Assembly: GCA_947177485.1 (NCBI GenBank)
Contig: CAMWUR010000002.1
Location: forward strand, 1-64,000
Length of the DNA stretch: 64,000 nucleotides
DNA from: an uncultured Helicobacter sp.
GTDB taxonomy: Bacteria; Campylobacterota; Campylobacteria; Campylobacterales; Helicobacteraceae
Direction: 5' to 3'
Made by a program: the position numbers and the translations under genes. The notes beneath the pieces are model-generated. The model was not told the DNA's origin. It worked only from the letters and a program-made list of their open reading frames with translations, and made no database searches. Below, one piece after another: positions 7,361-15,862 of this stretch (its first letter is position 1; every line of letters begins with the position of its first letter).

Positions 7361-8672
7361 TCAAAGGCTTGACATCATTGTCGATGAAGCGCAATCCAAT
7401 TCCCATATAGACTCCTGATAGATTCGAGTTGATGATATTATCCCAGCCCACAAATGCGTCAATATAACGCAACAATGTGTAACGTAAATAGGCACGTACA
7501 TGTGGCGATGAACCGCGTACATCGAGCTTGCTACCAAAATCGTAAATATCTAATGTCATTTTGAGTTTGTTGTGCAGCGCAAAATAATCGATTCCTCCGC
7601 CCGCGCTACTTTCGATGATTCCTGCACGAAAGAGCCAATCGCCATACCGCTTGCCAAGCTGTGCGCTGAAATAATATTTATCTTTGTCGCCCTTTTTGGG
7701 CAAGATGGGCTCGCCATTTGCATCAACGCGTGAATAGTTGTCTGTCCCGACAACTTCGCCCATGTAGTAGTATGTTGGATTGGGCATGTAATTCACAGAA
7801 AAAGCCCCTCTGGAACGTGAATCGCGCATGAGATATTCGGCGCGCATGCCAAGCTCGATTTGACTTTTGTCGATTGCACCCAAAACATTATCGAGCCGCT
7901 GCACAACCGTGCGCCCTTCGGTAAAAAAACTATCAACAGAGTGCAGAGTGTTTTTGAGCGGTTCTTTGTTTTCGACAACGAGTTCATCGGCATTAGTAAG
8001 AAGCGAATCGAGCTTATCGGCAATCACGGGCAAGCGCGTGTTCAGAATCTGTGCGGTTTGGCGAAATGCATCACCTGCACCTTGCAGGCTTGTGAGCATA
8101 TCATGTGCCGAAACCTCGAGCGATTCGAGTTGTGCGCCCAAATTGCCTGAAACTTGTCGGATATTGGCGAGCGTTTCTTTGAAATTGAGCTTGGCTTCTT
8201 CGTCTATGAATCCCTGAAATTGAGCGAGGAATCGTTTAAATTCATCTGCTGCGTCTTTGATAGCAGCTGCTGTTTGGTCGAGCGTTGGAAGTGCTGTGAA
8301 ATGCGTGATTTGTCCATTATCGGCTAATGTTTGCGTACTTTTTCCGGGAATAATTTCAATGTATTTGCCTCCGAGCATGCTTTCTTGCGCAACAATCGCT
8401 GTGGAATCGATGGGGATTTTGATTGTATCATTCACGACCAATGTTGCTTGTGCTTTGTTGTCGCGCAAGAAAATTGCGCTCACAAAGCCTACATCGACAC
8501 CATTCACACGTACTTTTGCATATTGACTAAGCCCGCTCGCATTGTTGAGCTCGATATGCAGATGATAGCCTTTTTGTCGCCCATAACTCAATTGCGCGAT
8601 TTGCGTGCTCATGGTGAATAAAAGCACAATCCCAATGACAACAAAAATGCCGACTTTGGCTTCTTGCCTCAC
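7332..8672 (-). CDS. mlaD: MlaD-family (MCE domain) lipid-transport protein
   Basis: The 446-residue protein starts with a single membrane anchor (VGIFVVIGIVLLFTMST). An MCE domain follows: NASGLSQYAKVRVNGVDVGFVSAI and GGKYIEIIPGKS. Then comes a long helical stretch predicted to form the needle-like extension. The last 150 residues are beta-rich and look like a porin-type domain (AYLRYTLLRYIDAFVGWDN). MCE proteins carry phospholipids between the inner and outer membranes. The start is GTG at 8672, directly after the lptD stop with AAGGA six bases upstream. Standing next to lptD, it groups two outer-membrane lipid pathways. The mlaE and mlaF partners are not in the window. Confidence 0.85.
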   Translation of the reverse strand: MRQEAKVGIFVVIGIVLLFTMSTQIAQLSYGRQKGYHLHIELNNASGLSQYAKVRVNGVDVGFVSAIFLRDNKAQATLVVNDTIKIPIDSTAIVAQESMLGGKYIEIIPGKSTQTLADNGQITHFTALPTLDQTAAAIKDAADEFKRFLAQFQGFIDEEAKLNFKETLANIRQVSGNLGAQLESLEVSAHDMLTSLQGAGDAFRQTAQILNTRLPVIADKLDSLLTNADELVVENKEPLKNTLHSVDSFFTEGRTVVQRLDNVLGAIDKSQIELGMRAEYLMRDSRSRGAFSVNYMPNPTYYYMGEVVGTDNYSRVDANGEPILPKKGDKDKYYFSAQLGKRYGDWLFRAGIIESSAGGGIDYFALHNKLKMTLDIYDFGSKLDVRGSSPHVRAYLRYTLLRYIDAFVGWDNIINSNLSGVYMGIGLRFIDNDVKPLIGTIGGAAK

Positions 8673-10802
8673 TTATAGTCCTTCCACAGATATTTTGAGC
8701 GGCAATGTAACAAGTGGTAACAAGCCGACTTCAAACATGATGTATTTTTCTTCTTGCGGGCGCACACCACTAGAAGTAAGCAGAGGGCGCACTTCTGATG
8801 CCAGACGCACGCGATACGAAAAACAGCGAATGGCTTTGTGGATTCCAACATTCCACGTGCGGAAATATTGTCTGTCGTAATCATATCCAATACTACCAAA
8901 TAAATCAAACCATTCAAATCTCTTATTAATTCCAGCATGGATAAAGTTTGCGGCATTCCAATCCCATGTTTGCTCTAAAAAGCGCATATAGGCTCTGCGC
9001 CGAAAATGCCCCGCATAAATGGCGATTTGTTCATCTGTATAGCTCACATCATGTGAAATTTCAGCAATTTTACGTTTTGAGGGAGAATAGAAAAACGAGC
9101 TTGTTAGCGTCCAATTGTCATTTGGAATCAGGCTAATTTCATGTTCAAAATCACCATAGGTTGTTGCGTTGCCATGCGTGTAAATGGGCTGCGCGATTTT
9201 ATGCGCGATTTGCATGCCATTGTTAAAATGGAAGTATTGTTGGGCTTTTAAACCAAGCGCATTATAGTCGCCCTCGATTTCAAAAACATCGTTGCCGCTT
9301 TGATGCAAGAATCCATTCAATTTATAATCGGCTTCAAGATGTAGTGAGTGTAAAAAATCAGAATAGGGACGCGCGAGGTCGCTATAAAATGCAACCCGAT
9401 ATTCGTTGGCAAACACGGTGCCCGGCGTGAGCTCGTTGGGGCGCGAATCGCGCCGATAGAAATCCGCCCTTACGGCTTGAAATTCTGTTGCGACTTTGAA
9501 AAAAAGATAGTCTTGAAATAACGATTGCGTGAAAGCGATGGGCAAATGGATTTCATTCTGGACAATGCTATATCCACTACGAGACGTGTAGTTGTTTGTA
9601 CGAAAGTCGATATTGTATGTAACTTTGTCCCAAAAAAATGGTGCGGTATAGCGGTGGTATTGCAATGAGGGTAAGATTTGTGCCGTATCTTGATTACTGA
9701 TTTGTGCAAGGTCGATTTGATAGCGCACATACGCGCCAAAATAATCATTTGCGCCATTGAGGAAGAAATTGATACGTGATGTAAGCAAACTATCATATAT
9801 ATCCACATCAATGCTGTCATGTTCTCGGATATGTAGATAATCGACATCGTTGATGTTGCTCCAGTCGATATAGAATCCATTTTCATGAAAATGCGATGGC
9901 AAAATCTCAAACAGATTGTAGCGCGTATAAAGCAGCTGAAAGCCCTTGTATTTCGTGTTTGCAAGGTCATATTGTTTTTGATAGGATTCTTTGACACCAA
10001 AATAGCCAAGATTGAGCTTAAGAATCTGATTGGTATCATCAGCATAGCGGTATTCGAGCTCCGCACCATAGCCTCTTTTGCTGCGCATCATTGTTGTAAT
10101 TGTGGCATCTTGACGCTCGTCAATCGCATAGAAAAAGGGCTGATTGTAGACAAATCCATCATTACGAGAGGTCTTGAGACGCGGAAAAAGGAAGCCTGTT
10201 TTGCGCTTTTGGTCAAGCGAAAAGGCAAAATAGGGAAGATAGAAAACGGGATATTTGTAGGCATAGAGCCGTGCATTCCAAAGTGAAAGCCACGAATCTT
10301 CTGTGTTGTAGTTGCCGCTCGAAAAGGCGATGCCCCAGATTGGCAGCTCAATGCTGCATGAAGAAAATGTTGAATTGCGCAATTCATAGGACGTTTTGCG
10401 CATCTCTGCTTCTTGCGCAGTTATCCAAATCCCTGTGGTTGTTTCTTGGAGATAGAGTGGGGCAAGCAAAGCAAAATTTTCATCGAGCTGCAAGCGCACT
10501 TTTTGGGCGCGCATATAGAGAGATTCGCCTTGAAAAACATGTACGTTACCTTCAAGGAGAATCTCGCGCGTTGTTGTGTTGTAGTATGCAAAATCGGCGT
10601 TGGCATAATAGCCACTTGAAACAACAAGGATATTGCCGCTGCCTTCGATGATTTCGCCATTTAGCTCCATAGAATCTGCGAGCAGCTCGAAGATTCTGCG
10701 GTTTTGTGTGTCGTAATGTTCTACGCTAGGCTGCGCTGCCAAAAGGGCAGACAAGGTGAGGCTAATCCAAAGAAAGCGCAATGGTTTTTGCCAATTTGTC
10801 AT
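8673..10802 (-). CDS. lptD: LPS-assembly protein LptD
   Basis: LptD is the outer-membrane beta-barrel that inserts LPS into the outer leaflet together with LptE. The chain of 709 residues begins with a signal peptide (MTNWQKPLRFLWISLTLSALLAAQ). An OstA-like jellyroll follows, with DSMELNGEIIEGSGNILVVSSG and TTREILLEGNVHVFQGESLYMRAQKVRLQ, and a long barrel full of aromatic strand ends. I choose the ATG at 10800-10802 because it gives a clean signal peptide; the frame runs on upstream but only in the shadow of the RDD gene. The start overlaps the RDD gene by 41 bases. Confidence 0.88.
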   Translation of the reverse strand: MTNWQKPLRFLWISLTLSALLAAQPSVEHYDTQNRRIFELLADSMELNGEIIEGSGNILVVSSGYYANADFAYYNTTTREILLEGNVHVFQGESLYMRAQKVRLQLDENFALLAPLYLQETTTGIWITAQEAEMRKTSYELRNSTFSSCSIELPIWGIAFSSGNYNTEDSWLSLWNARLYAYKYPVFYLPYFAFSLDQKRKTGFLFPRLKTSRNDGFVYNQPFFYAIDERQDATITTMMRSKRGYGAELEYRYADDTNQILKLNLGYFGVKESYQKQYDLANTKYKGFQLLYTRYNLFEILPSHFHENGFYIDWSNINDVDYLHIREHDSIDVDIYDSLLTSRINFFLNGANDYFGAYVRYQIDLAQISNQDTAQILPSLQYHRYTAPFFWDKVTYNIDFRTNNYTSRSGYSIVQNEIHLPIAFTQSLFQDYLFFKVATEFQAVRADFYRRDSRPNELTPGTVFANEYRVAFYSDLARPYSDFLHSLHLEADYKLNGFLHQSGNDVFEIEGDYNALGLKAQQYFHFNNGMQIAHKIAQPIYTHGNATTYGDFEHEISLIPNDNWTLTSSFFYSPSKRKIAEISHDVSYTDEQIAIYAGHFRRRAYMRFLEQTWDWNAANFIHAGINKRFEWFDLFGSIGYDYDRQYFRTWNVGIHKAIRCFSYRVRLASEVRPLLTSSGVRPQEEKYIMFEVGLLPLVTLPLKISVEGL

Positions 10803-11241
10803 GGAAGCCTCGCCTAAACGGGTCGGCAAAGATTGCGATAAAAGGAAGATAATAGAGCATTGCGCTGATGAGACGAACAATCGAACGAATCGCGGCTTGT
10901 TTGTAGCTCGGGTTGTCGAGCATTGTTGTATCAACCACGCGAATCTTGCAGAGCATTTTGCCCAATGTCGAACCATAGAGCGCAATAAACAGCCAATGGT
11001 AGATAAAAACAAGAACAATGCTCAAAGGAACAAGCGTTAAGATGATTCCCATAAGTGCGTTGCCATCGAGGATTCCGTTTTCGACTTTCAGTGCGGCGAT
11101 GTCGCCATAGACTGTGGCAAGTACGATGAGCGAGAGCAGGGCATCGTCAATGATATACGCAGAAATGCGCGTTTGTAGGTTTGGAATCTTGAGATTCTCG
11201 CGCTCAAGCGTCTCTTCGATTTTGTCATTTTCTGTCTTCAT
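10762..11241 (-). CDS. RDD-family inner-membrane protein
   Basis: The 159-residue protein has an RDD domain: an Arg-Asp-Asp-like motif near the first helix (ISAYIIDDALLSLIV), a second hydrophobic helix (IILTLVPLSIVLVFIYHWLFIALYG), and the signature STLGKMLCKIRVVD. The family is of unknown or varied function, with ion-transport roles suggested for some members. I choose the ATG at 11239-11241 because it forms an ATGA overlap with the purD stop; an in-frame ATG four codons earlier is possible. Its place between purD and lptD is the same as in H. pylori. Confidence 0.82.
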   Translation of the reverse strand: MKTENDKIEETLERENLKIPNLQTRISAYIIDDALLSLIVLATVYGDIAALKVENGILDGNALMGIILTLVPLSIVLVFIYHWLFIALYGSTLGKMLCKIRVVDTTMLDNPSYKQAAIRSIVRLISAMLYYLPFIAIFADPFRRGFHDKLAKTIALSLD

Positions 11242-12494
11242 TGTAGCGCCCATTGTGCAATGTCATCGCGCATTTGCTTGCCACTAAAGCGCACGCTTTT
11301 GCAGAGAGAATATGCCGAGTTACGCGCCTCTTTGAGGCTGTCGGCGACACCAACGCACGCGATGACGCGCCCGCCTGTGGCGAGCAAATCTTCTCCGCTG
11401 CGCGAAACACCTGCAAAACACAGATGTGCGCCCTGTGGTGAGGGTGGGTCAAATGTAATCACGACAGGCTTAGGCGAGGAATAGGGATATTCGGCTGTGG
11501 CGAGCACAACACAAACAGCGCTTTGTTGTGAGAAACGTACATCGAGATTCTTGAGATTGCCTTGCGCGCATGCGGTGAGCACATCGAGCAGGGGCGTTTG
11601 CAACAAAGGCAGCAAAACTTCGCATTCGGGGTCGCCAAAGCGTACATTGAACTCGAGCAAGTAGGGCTTGGAATCGACAACCATGATTCCAGCAAACAAA
11701 ACGCCCGTGAATGCGCGCTTTTCTTGTCGCATTCCTGCAAGTGTTGGGGCGATGATGGTGCGCGAAATCGTGTCCATAATCTCCGACGTTGCTGCTGGGG
11801 CGGGAGCATAAGCGCCCATTCCACCTGTATTGGGTCCCTTGTTGCCGCTTAGTAGCCGTTTGTGGTCTTGAGCAGCGGGAAACAGCACAAAATCTTCTGA
11901 ATCACACACCGCAAATACAGAAAGCTCAAAACCTTCGAGATATTCTTCGACTACCACACGCTTGCCTGCTTCGCCAAATGCCTCGCCGCTCAACATCGAT
12001 TCGAGTGTCTCGCGCGCCTCCTTTGCATTTTGTGCAATCACCACGCCTTTGCCTGCACAAAGCCCATCAGCTTTGATGACGGCAGGATAGCCGAGCGTAT
12101 TGGCAAAGTCGAGCGCCTCGTTCAAGTCGCTTGTTTGGATAAAACGTGCTGTGGGGAGGTTGTGTCGCTTTGCAAAGTCTTTCATAAACGCTTTTGAGCC
12201 CTCCAAAATCGCTGCTTGCTGGCTTGGACCAAAAACCAAGAATCCTGCTTGTGCAAAAAGGTCACTCACGCCCGCAAGAAGCGGTGCTTCTGGACCAACG
12301 ATAACGAGCGAAATGGGAATGTCTTGTGCGATATTCAAAAGCTCATCATAAGAAGAGGCGATAAGGTTTTTGCCAAGTGTCTCTGTCGCTCCATTGCCTG
12401 GCGCAAAATAGAGCTGTGCAACGCGAGAATCGTTTGATAGTGCTAGTCCTAGCGCATATTCCCTTGCGCCATTTCCTATAATGAGGATTTTCAT
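11238..12494 (-). CDS. purD: Phosphoribosylamine-glycine ligase
   Basis: PurD joins glycine to phosphoribosylamine in the second step of purine synthesis. The 418-residue ATP-grasp enzyme starts MKILIIGNGAREYAL and contains VGPEAPLLAGVSD, the ATP-grasp region YPAVIKADGLCAGKGV, VEEYLEGFELSVF, DHKRLLSGNKGPNTGGMG and the metal site EFNVRFGDPECE. The length is normal. The gene is preceded by a structured RNA region with its own promoter, so purD may be read from the same start. PurN is also in this window, about 14.5 kb away. Confidence 0.96.
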   Translation of the reverse strand: MKILIIGNGAREYALGLALSNDSRVAQLYFAPGNGATETLGKNLIASSYDELLNIAQDIPISLVIVGPEAPLLAGVSDLFAQAGFLVFGPSQQAAILEGSKAFMKDFAKRHNLPTARFIQTSDLNEALDFANTLGYPAVIKADGLCAGKGVVIAQNAKEARETLESMLSGEAFGEAGKRVVVEEYLEGFELSVFAVCDSEDFVLFPAAQDHKRLLSGNKGPNTGGMGAYAPAPAATSEIMDTISRTIIAPTLAGMRQEKRAFTGVLFAGIMVVDSKPYLLEFNVRFGDPECEVLLPLLQTPLLDVLTACAQGNLKNLDVRFSQQSAVCVVLATAEYPYSSPKPVVITFDPPSPQGAHLCFAGVSRSGEDLLATGGRVIACVGVADSLKEARNSAYSLCKSVRFSGKQMRDDIAQWALQ

Positions 12495-12504
12495 AGTCGA
12501 GGAT

Positions 12505-12711
12505 TCTCCGATGAGTGGTATAGCCCCAAATGACCGTTACCAACGCTATTTTGGCCCCAAAAAGCCAACAACTTAGGCACAAGCATTCTATTAGGCGCAG
12601 AACCTCACCACTAGGGCTACAAGCGGAAATGCGACACACCAAAATGACTATGCACCCAAACACACTTCGATTGTTAGACCGCATTGTGTTGGAATCTCGA
12701 ATCATCTAGGA
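12505..12711 (-). ncRNA. ssrS: Putative 6S RNA
   Basis: This gap of 243 bases before purD has no convincing gene but has a TATAAT box at its upstream end. The minus-strand transcript folds as a long nested rod: 12702-12706 pairs with 12510-12514 (GATGA/TCATC), 12686-12692 with 12540-12546 (CCAACAC/GCGTTGG, one mismatch), and 12639-12645 with 12548-12554 (ATTTTGG/CCAAAAT). An asymmetric bulge of about 40 bases remains on the 5' side between the last two helices. Size (about 200 bases), single rod and bulge fit 6S RNA, which binds sigma-70 RNA polymerase and lies near purine genes in several phyla. The ends are estimates. A long purD leader is the alternative. Confidence 0.55.
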
Positions 12712-12717
12712 ACGCGC

Positions 12718-12723
12718 ATTATA
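12718..12723 (-). promoter_or_regulatory. -10 box before the 6S-like RNA and purD
   Basis: TATAAT on the minus strand in the context GGGCTATAATGCGCG. Transcription would start near 12711 and enter the structured RNA, then purD. Confidence 0.6.
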
Positions 12724-12737
12724 GCCCTCGCTTGCTT

Positions 12738-13715
12738 TTATCTTGCTAAAGCCTGCTTGAAAATTTCCGGCGCGAAATATTGCGCCGCTTCGTCATAGCT
12801 GATGATGAGGCGAGGCGCACCAAAGCTATATGGCAGAATCTCATAGGGCTGGTAGAGAAATGCAATTCCGTTGTATGCGGGGGCGATAATCTTACTCACA
12901 TCAAAATCGCTCGAGTTTTCGTCCACAAAAGCCGCGCTGCCATATCTTTTTACTTCTTGCAACAAACGTTGCTTGAGCTTGGGGAGATTCTGTGGCACGA
13001 GCGAGTTTGCAAGCTCGAGCTCCTCGCCGTTGCGCGAAAAGGTGCGCAAATCATAGACATGCGAGGCATGCGCGCCGCCCGTGTAGCTCGAGGTGATTTC
13101 CTCGAAAACGATACGTTTGGAATCGAAATAGACGATTTCGAGCAAAAAGCTTGCATCATAGACTTCGTTGTCCTCGAAAACATCGTCTTTGAGCGCCTCT
13201 TGTGCCGCTTTGCTAAAAGCTTGCGGCATTGTTGCGCATTGGTAGGGCATATCGTAGGCTTTTTGTAGCACATTTTGGATTGTCGAATCGTCTGAACATA
13301 GCGCAGTAATACTCATCGATGTCTTGCGACGTTTGTGTGTAAAAGTCGCACGTTCCACGCGAAACTCGCGAGATTCTGGCGCAATCTTTCGCCCGTTCCA
13401 TTGCACGTTTTCGAGCGCACCATGCGCAAAACGTGCCTTCAGAGTCTCGCCACACATGAACTCGCCCTCGCTTGGCGCGTCTGTGTCGTTGCTAAAATAA
13501 CGTTCTTGTTCGCCCAAGCGGCAGCTTTGCCGCACAGCGCCGTCAAGCCCTGCAAAGAGGAATCGCGCCTTGCCTTTTGCGCCCTCTTGAGCGCTTGCGA
13601 GATACAAAAACGCATTCTCGCCGAGCGTGTAGGTTTTGTAGGAGAGTTTGGTTGTTGCTGAGTCTTTTGCGCAAAGAATCCCGCATATCGTGAGGAGTAC
13701 GAGGAATATACGCAT
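12738..13715 (-). CDS. Exported protein with DUF3298 (RsiV-like) domain
   Basis: The 325-residue protein starts with a signal peptide (MRIFLVLLTICGILCAKDS). Its C-terminal half matches the DUF3298/RsiV pattern: TSSYTGGAHASHVYDLRTF, then ELELANSLV, and close to the end FLYQPYEILPYSFGAPRLIISYD. In Bacillus, RsiV senses lysozyme and holds a sigma factor; here no sigma factor is adjacent, and most proteobacterial members are uncharacterised periplasmic proteins. Three Cys in the N-terminal half could form disulfides. I choose the ATG at 13713-13715 for the signal peptide; the frame upstream runs across the divergent leuC promoter. It is transcribed away from leuC and toward purD. Confidence 0.75.
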   Translation of the reverse strand: MRIFLVLLTICGILCAKDSATTKLSYKTYTLGENAFLYLASAQEGAKGKARFLFAGLDGAVRQSCRLGEQERYFSNDTDAPSEGEFMCGETLKARFAHGALENVQWNGRKIAPESREFRVERATFTHKRRKTSMSITALCSDDSTIQNVLQKAYDMPYQCATMPQAFSKAAQEALKDDVFEDNEVYDASFLLEIVYFDSKRIVFEEITSSYTGGAHASHVYDLRTFSRNGEELELANSLVPQNLPKLKQRLLQEVKRYGSAAFVDENSSDFDVSKIIAPAYNGIAFLYQPYEILPYSFGAPRLIISYDEAAQYFAPEIFKQALAR

Positions 13716-13739
13716 TGTTTTTCCGCCTTTTTTCTTGCC

Positions 13740-13763
13740 ATTATAACCCATTTTTGCTACAAT
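13740..13763. promoter_or_regulatory. Back-to-back promoters between the DUF3298 gene and leuC
   Basis: TATAAT on the minus strand at 13740-13745 serves the DUF3298 gene, and TGCTACAAT on the plus strand (-10 box TACAAT at 13758-13763) serves leuC. The two -10 boxes are only 12 bases apart, so the promoters must overlap and could exclude each other. Confidence 0.55.
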
Positions 13764-13783
13764 CTCAAAAACGGGGAACAAAG

Positions 13784-15046
13784 ATGCAACAAACAATTAC
13801 AGAGAAAATCTTTTCGGAGCATTCTGGCACAGAGGCGCGTGCAGGGCGGATTGTGGAATGTTCTATTGATATGGTGATTGGCAATGACATCACCACGCCG
13901 CTTTCGATTCGGGCGTTTGAAGAAAGCGGCGCAAAGAAGCTTGCAAATCCTAATGGATTCTGTATTGTGCTAGACCATTTTATCCCCGCACAAGACATCG
14001 CGAGCGCAAATCAAGCGCGCATTAGCCGCGATTTTGCACGCAAACACCAACTCAAATATTTTTTTGATGAGAAAGATATGGGAATCGAACATGCGCTTTT
14101 ACCCGAAAAGGGCATTGTTGTAAGCGGCGATGTGATTATTGGCGCAGATTCGCATACATGCACGCATGGCGCGCTTGGCGCGTTTAGCACAGGTATGGGC
14201 AGCACAGATATTGCCTATGCAATGATTACGGGCAAAAATTGGTTCAAAGTTCCTGAATCGATTCGTGTCGAGTTCGTGGGCAAGCCCGCGCAGCATATTT
14301 ATGGCAAAGACTTGATTCTCGAGCTGATTCGGCAAATCGGTGTCGATGGCGCACTCTACAAGGCGCTTGAGTTTTGCGGCGAGAGTTTGCAATATCTCGG
14401 AATGGACGATAGATTTAGCCTGTGCAATATGGCTGTTGAGGCGGGTGCAAAGAATGGAATCATCGCCCCCGATGCGATTACACAAGCGTTTCTTGCCGAG
14501 CGCTCGTTGCGCGCCAAACCAAAAATCTATGCGAGCGATAGCGGTGCACAATATGTGCAGCATATTACGATTGATGTTAGCAAGCTTGAACCCGTTGTTG
14601 CGTACCCATTTTTGCCTAGCAATGGCAAAAGCATTGCGCAAGCCGTCAAAGACGACATCGCGATTGACCAAGTCTTTATCGGCAGCTGTACCAATGGGCG
14701 ATTGAGCGATTTGCGCATTGCCAGCGAGATTTTGCGCGGCAAGCGGGTGCATGATAATGTGCGGTTGATTGTTACGCCGGGCACGCAAAGAATCTACCGC
14801 GAAGCACACAAGCTCGGGTATATCGACACATTGCTTGATGCGGGTGCGCTGATTTCCAACCCAACATGCGGCGCGTGTTTGGGAGGATATATGGGCATTC
14901 TTGGCGAGAACGAACGTTGTGTTTCGACCACCAACCGCAACTTTATCGGACGTATGGGAGCAAGAAGCTCTGAAGTCTATCTTGCCAATGCTGCTGTCGC
15001 GGCGATGAGCGCCTTGCATGGCAAGATTGCAGACCCACGACAATAG
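13784..15046 (+). CDS. leuC: 3-isopropylmalate dehydratase large subunit
   Basis: LeuC, with LeuD, isomerises 2-isopropylmalate to 3-isopropylmalate in leucine synthesis. The 420-residue protein is an aconitase-superfamily member. It has GADSHTCTHGALGAFSTGMGSTD in the active site and three cluster cysteines, in GSCTNGR and NPTCGACLGG. At 420 residues it is the shorter HacA/LeuC2 type common in archaea and many Campylobacterota, not the 466-residue E. coli type. I choose the ATG at 13784, which has GGGGA nearby; upstream codons lie in the promoter. leuD, leuA and leuB are not beside it, so a homoaconitase-like substrate cannot be excluded. Confidence 0.9.
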   Translation: MQQTITEKIFSEHSGTEARAGRIVECSIDMVIGNDITTPLSIRAFEESGAKKLANPNGFCIVLDHFIPAQDIASANQARISRDFARKHQLKYFFDEKDMGIEHALLPEKGIVVSGDVIIGADSHTCTHGALGAFSTGMGSTDIAYAMITGKNWFKVPESIRVEFVGKPAQHIYGKDLILELIRQIGVDGALYKALEFCGESLQYLGMDDRFSLCNMAVEAGAKNGIIAPDAITQAFLAERSLRAKPKIYASDSGAQYVQHITIDVSKLEPVVAYPFLPSNGKSIAQAVKDDIAIDQVFIGSCTNGRLSDLRIASEILRGKRVHDNVRLIVTPGTQRIYREAHKLGYIDTLLDAGALISNPTCGACLGGYMGILGENERCVSTTNRNFIGRMGARSSEVYLANAAVAAMSALHGKIADPRQ

Positions 15047-15094
15047 CGCCACGATTCTAAAACTTTTGGTGTTGGACTTTAAAGGAGAGGCTTT

Positions 15095-15838
15095 ATGAAT
15101 AATAGTAGAAAAGTGTATTTTTTTTCAACCTGTATCGGTGCGGCGGCTTGCGCAAATACATGTGTGAATGCGATAAAGCTCTTGCAAAAAGAAGGTTTGC
15201 AAGTGATTTTTAAAAAAGACCAAACATGCTGTGGGCAGCCAAGCTTTAATTCGGGATACTATAAAGAAACAAAAGACATTGCATTATATACGATGCGATT
15301 GTTTGAAGAGGATTATCCGATTATTCTGCCAAGCGGTTCGTGTACGGGTATGTTGCGTTCTGATTATCTGCAATTGTTTGCAGGCACCAAACAAGAGGAA
15401 GAGGCAAAGAGATTCTGCGCGAGCGTCTATGAATTGAGCGAATATCTCGACAAAGTGCTTCATGTGCGCTATGAAGACAGAGGCTCGCCTGTGGCGGTTA
15501 CGTGGCATAGCAATTGCCATGCATTGCGCACGGCAAAATGTATCGATTCTGCTAAGACATTGCTTCGGAGCTTGAAAAATGTCGATTTAGTCGAGCTCGA
15601 GCGCGAGGAAGAATGTTGTGGGTTTGGTGGGACATTTAGCGTCAAAGAACCCGAAATTTCCAACGCAATGGTGAGCCGCAAGATTGCTGACATCAAAGCG
15701 CGCAATGTCGAATATCTCATCGCAGGCGATGCGGGCTGCTTGTTGAATATCGGCGGAGCGATGAAAAAACAAGACGTTGATGTAACACCCATCCATCTCT
15801 ATGACTTTTTAGCACAACGTATTGGTCTAGCAGATTAA
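15095..15838 (+). CDS. lutA: L-lactate oxidation complex subunit LutA (CCG-domain Fe-S protein)
   Basis: LutA acts with LutB and LutC to oxidise L-lactate to pyruvate. The 247-residue protein carries two cysteine-rich CCG domains: QTCCGQPSFNSGY after FSTCIGAAAC in the first half, and EEECCGFGGTFSVKEPEISNAM with GDAGCLLNI in the second. These bind a Fe-S cluster or serve as heterodisulfide-reductase-like electron sites. AAAGGAGAGG precedes the ATG. It is the first gene of a tight lutABC operon 48 bases after leuC; read-through from leuC is possible because I see no terminator. The lactate permease is not in the window. Confidence 0.93.
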   Translation: MNNSRKVYFFSTCIGAAACANTCVNAIKLLQKEGLQVIFKKDQTCCGQPSFNSGYYKETKDIALYTMRLFEEDYPIILPSGSCTGMLRSDYLQLFAGTKQEEEAKRFCASVYELSEYLDKVLHVRYEDRGSPVAVTWHSNCHALRTAKCIDSAKTLLRSLKNVDLVELEREEECCGFGGTFSVKEPEISNAMVSRKIADIKARNVEYLIAGDAGCLLNIGGAMKKQDVDVTPIHLYDFLAQRIGLAD

Positions 15839-15862
15839 GATGGAACGATAAAGGATAGAATC

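Noticed and set aside
12346-12705. 119-codon minus-strand frame over the purD leader
   Set aside because: It runs from the structured RNA into purD in another frame; product is Cys-rich and random-looking; RNA pairing explains the region better.
14099-15052. 317-codon minus-strand frame inside leuC
   Set aside because: Antisense of a highly conserved gene; no family resemblance, no ribosome site. High GC with third-position bias makes such shadows common here.
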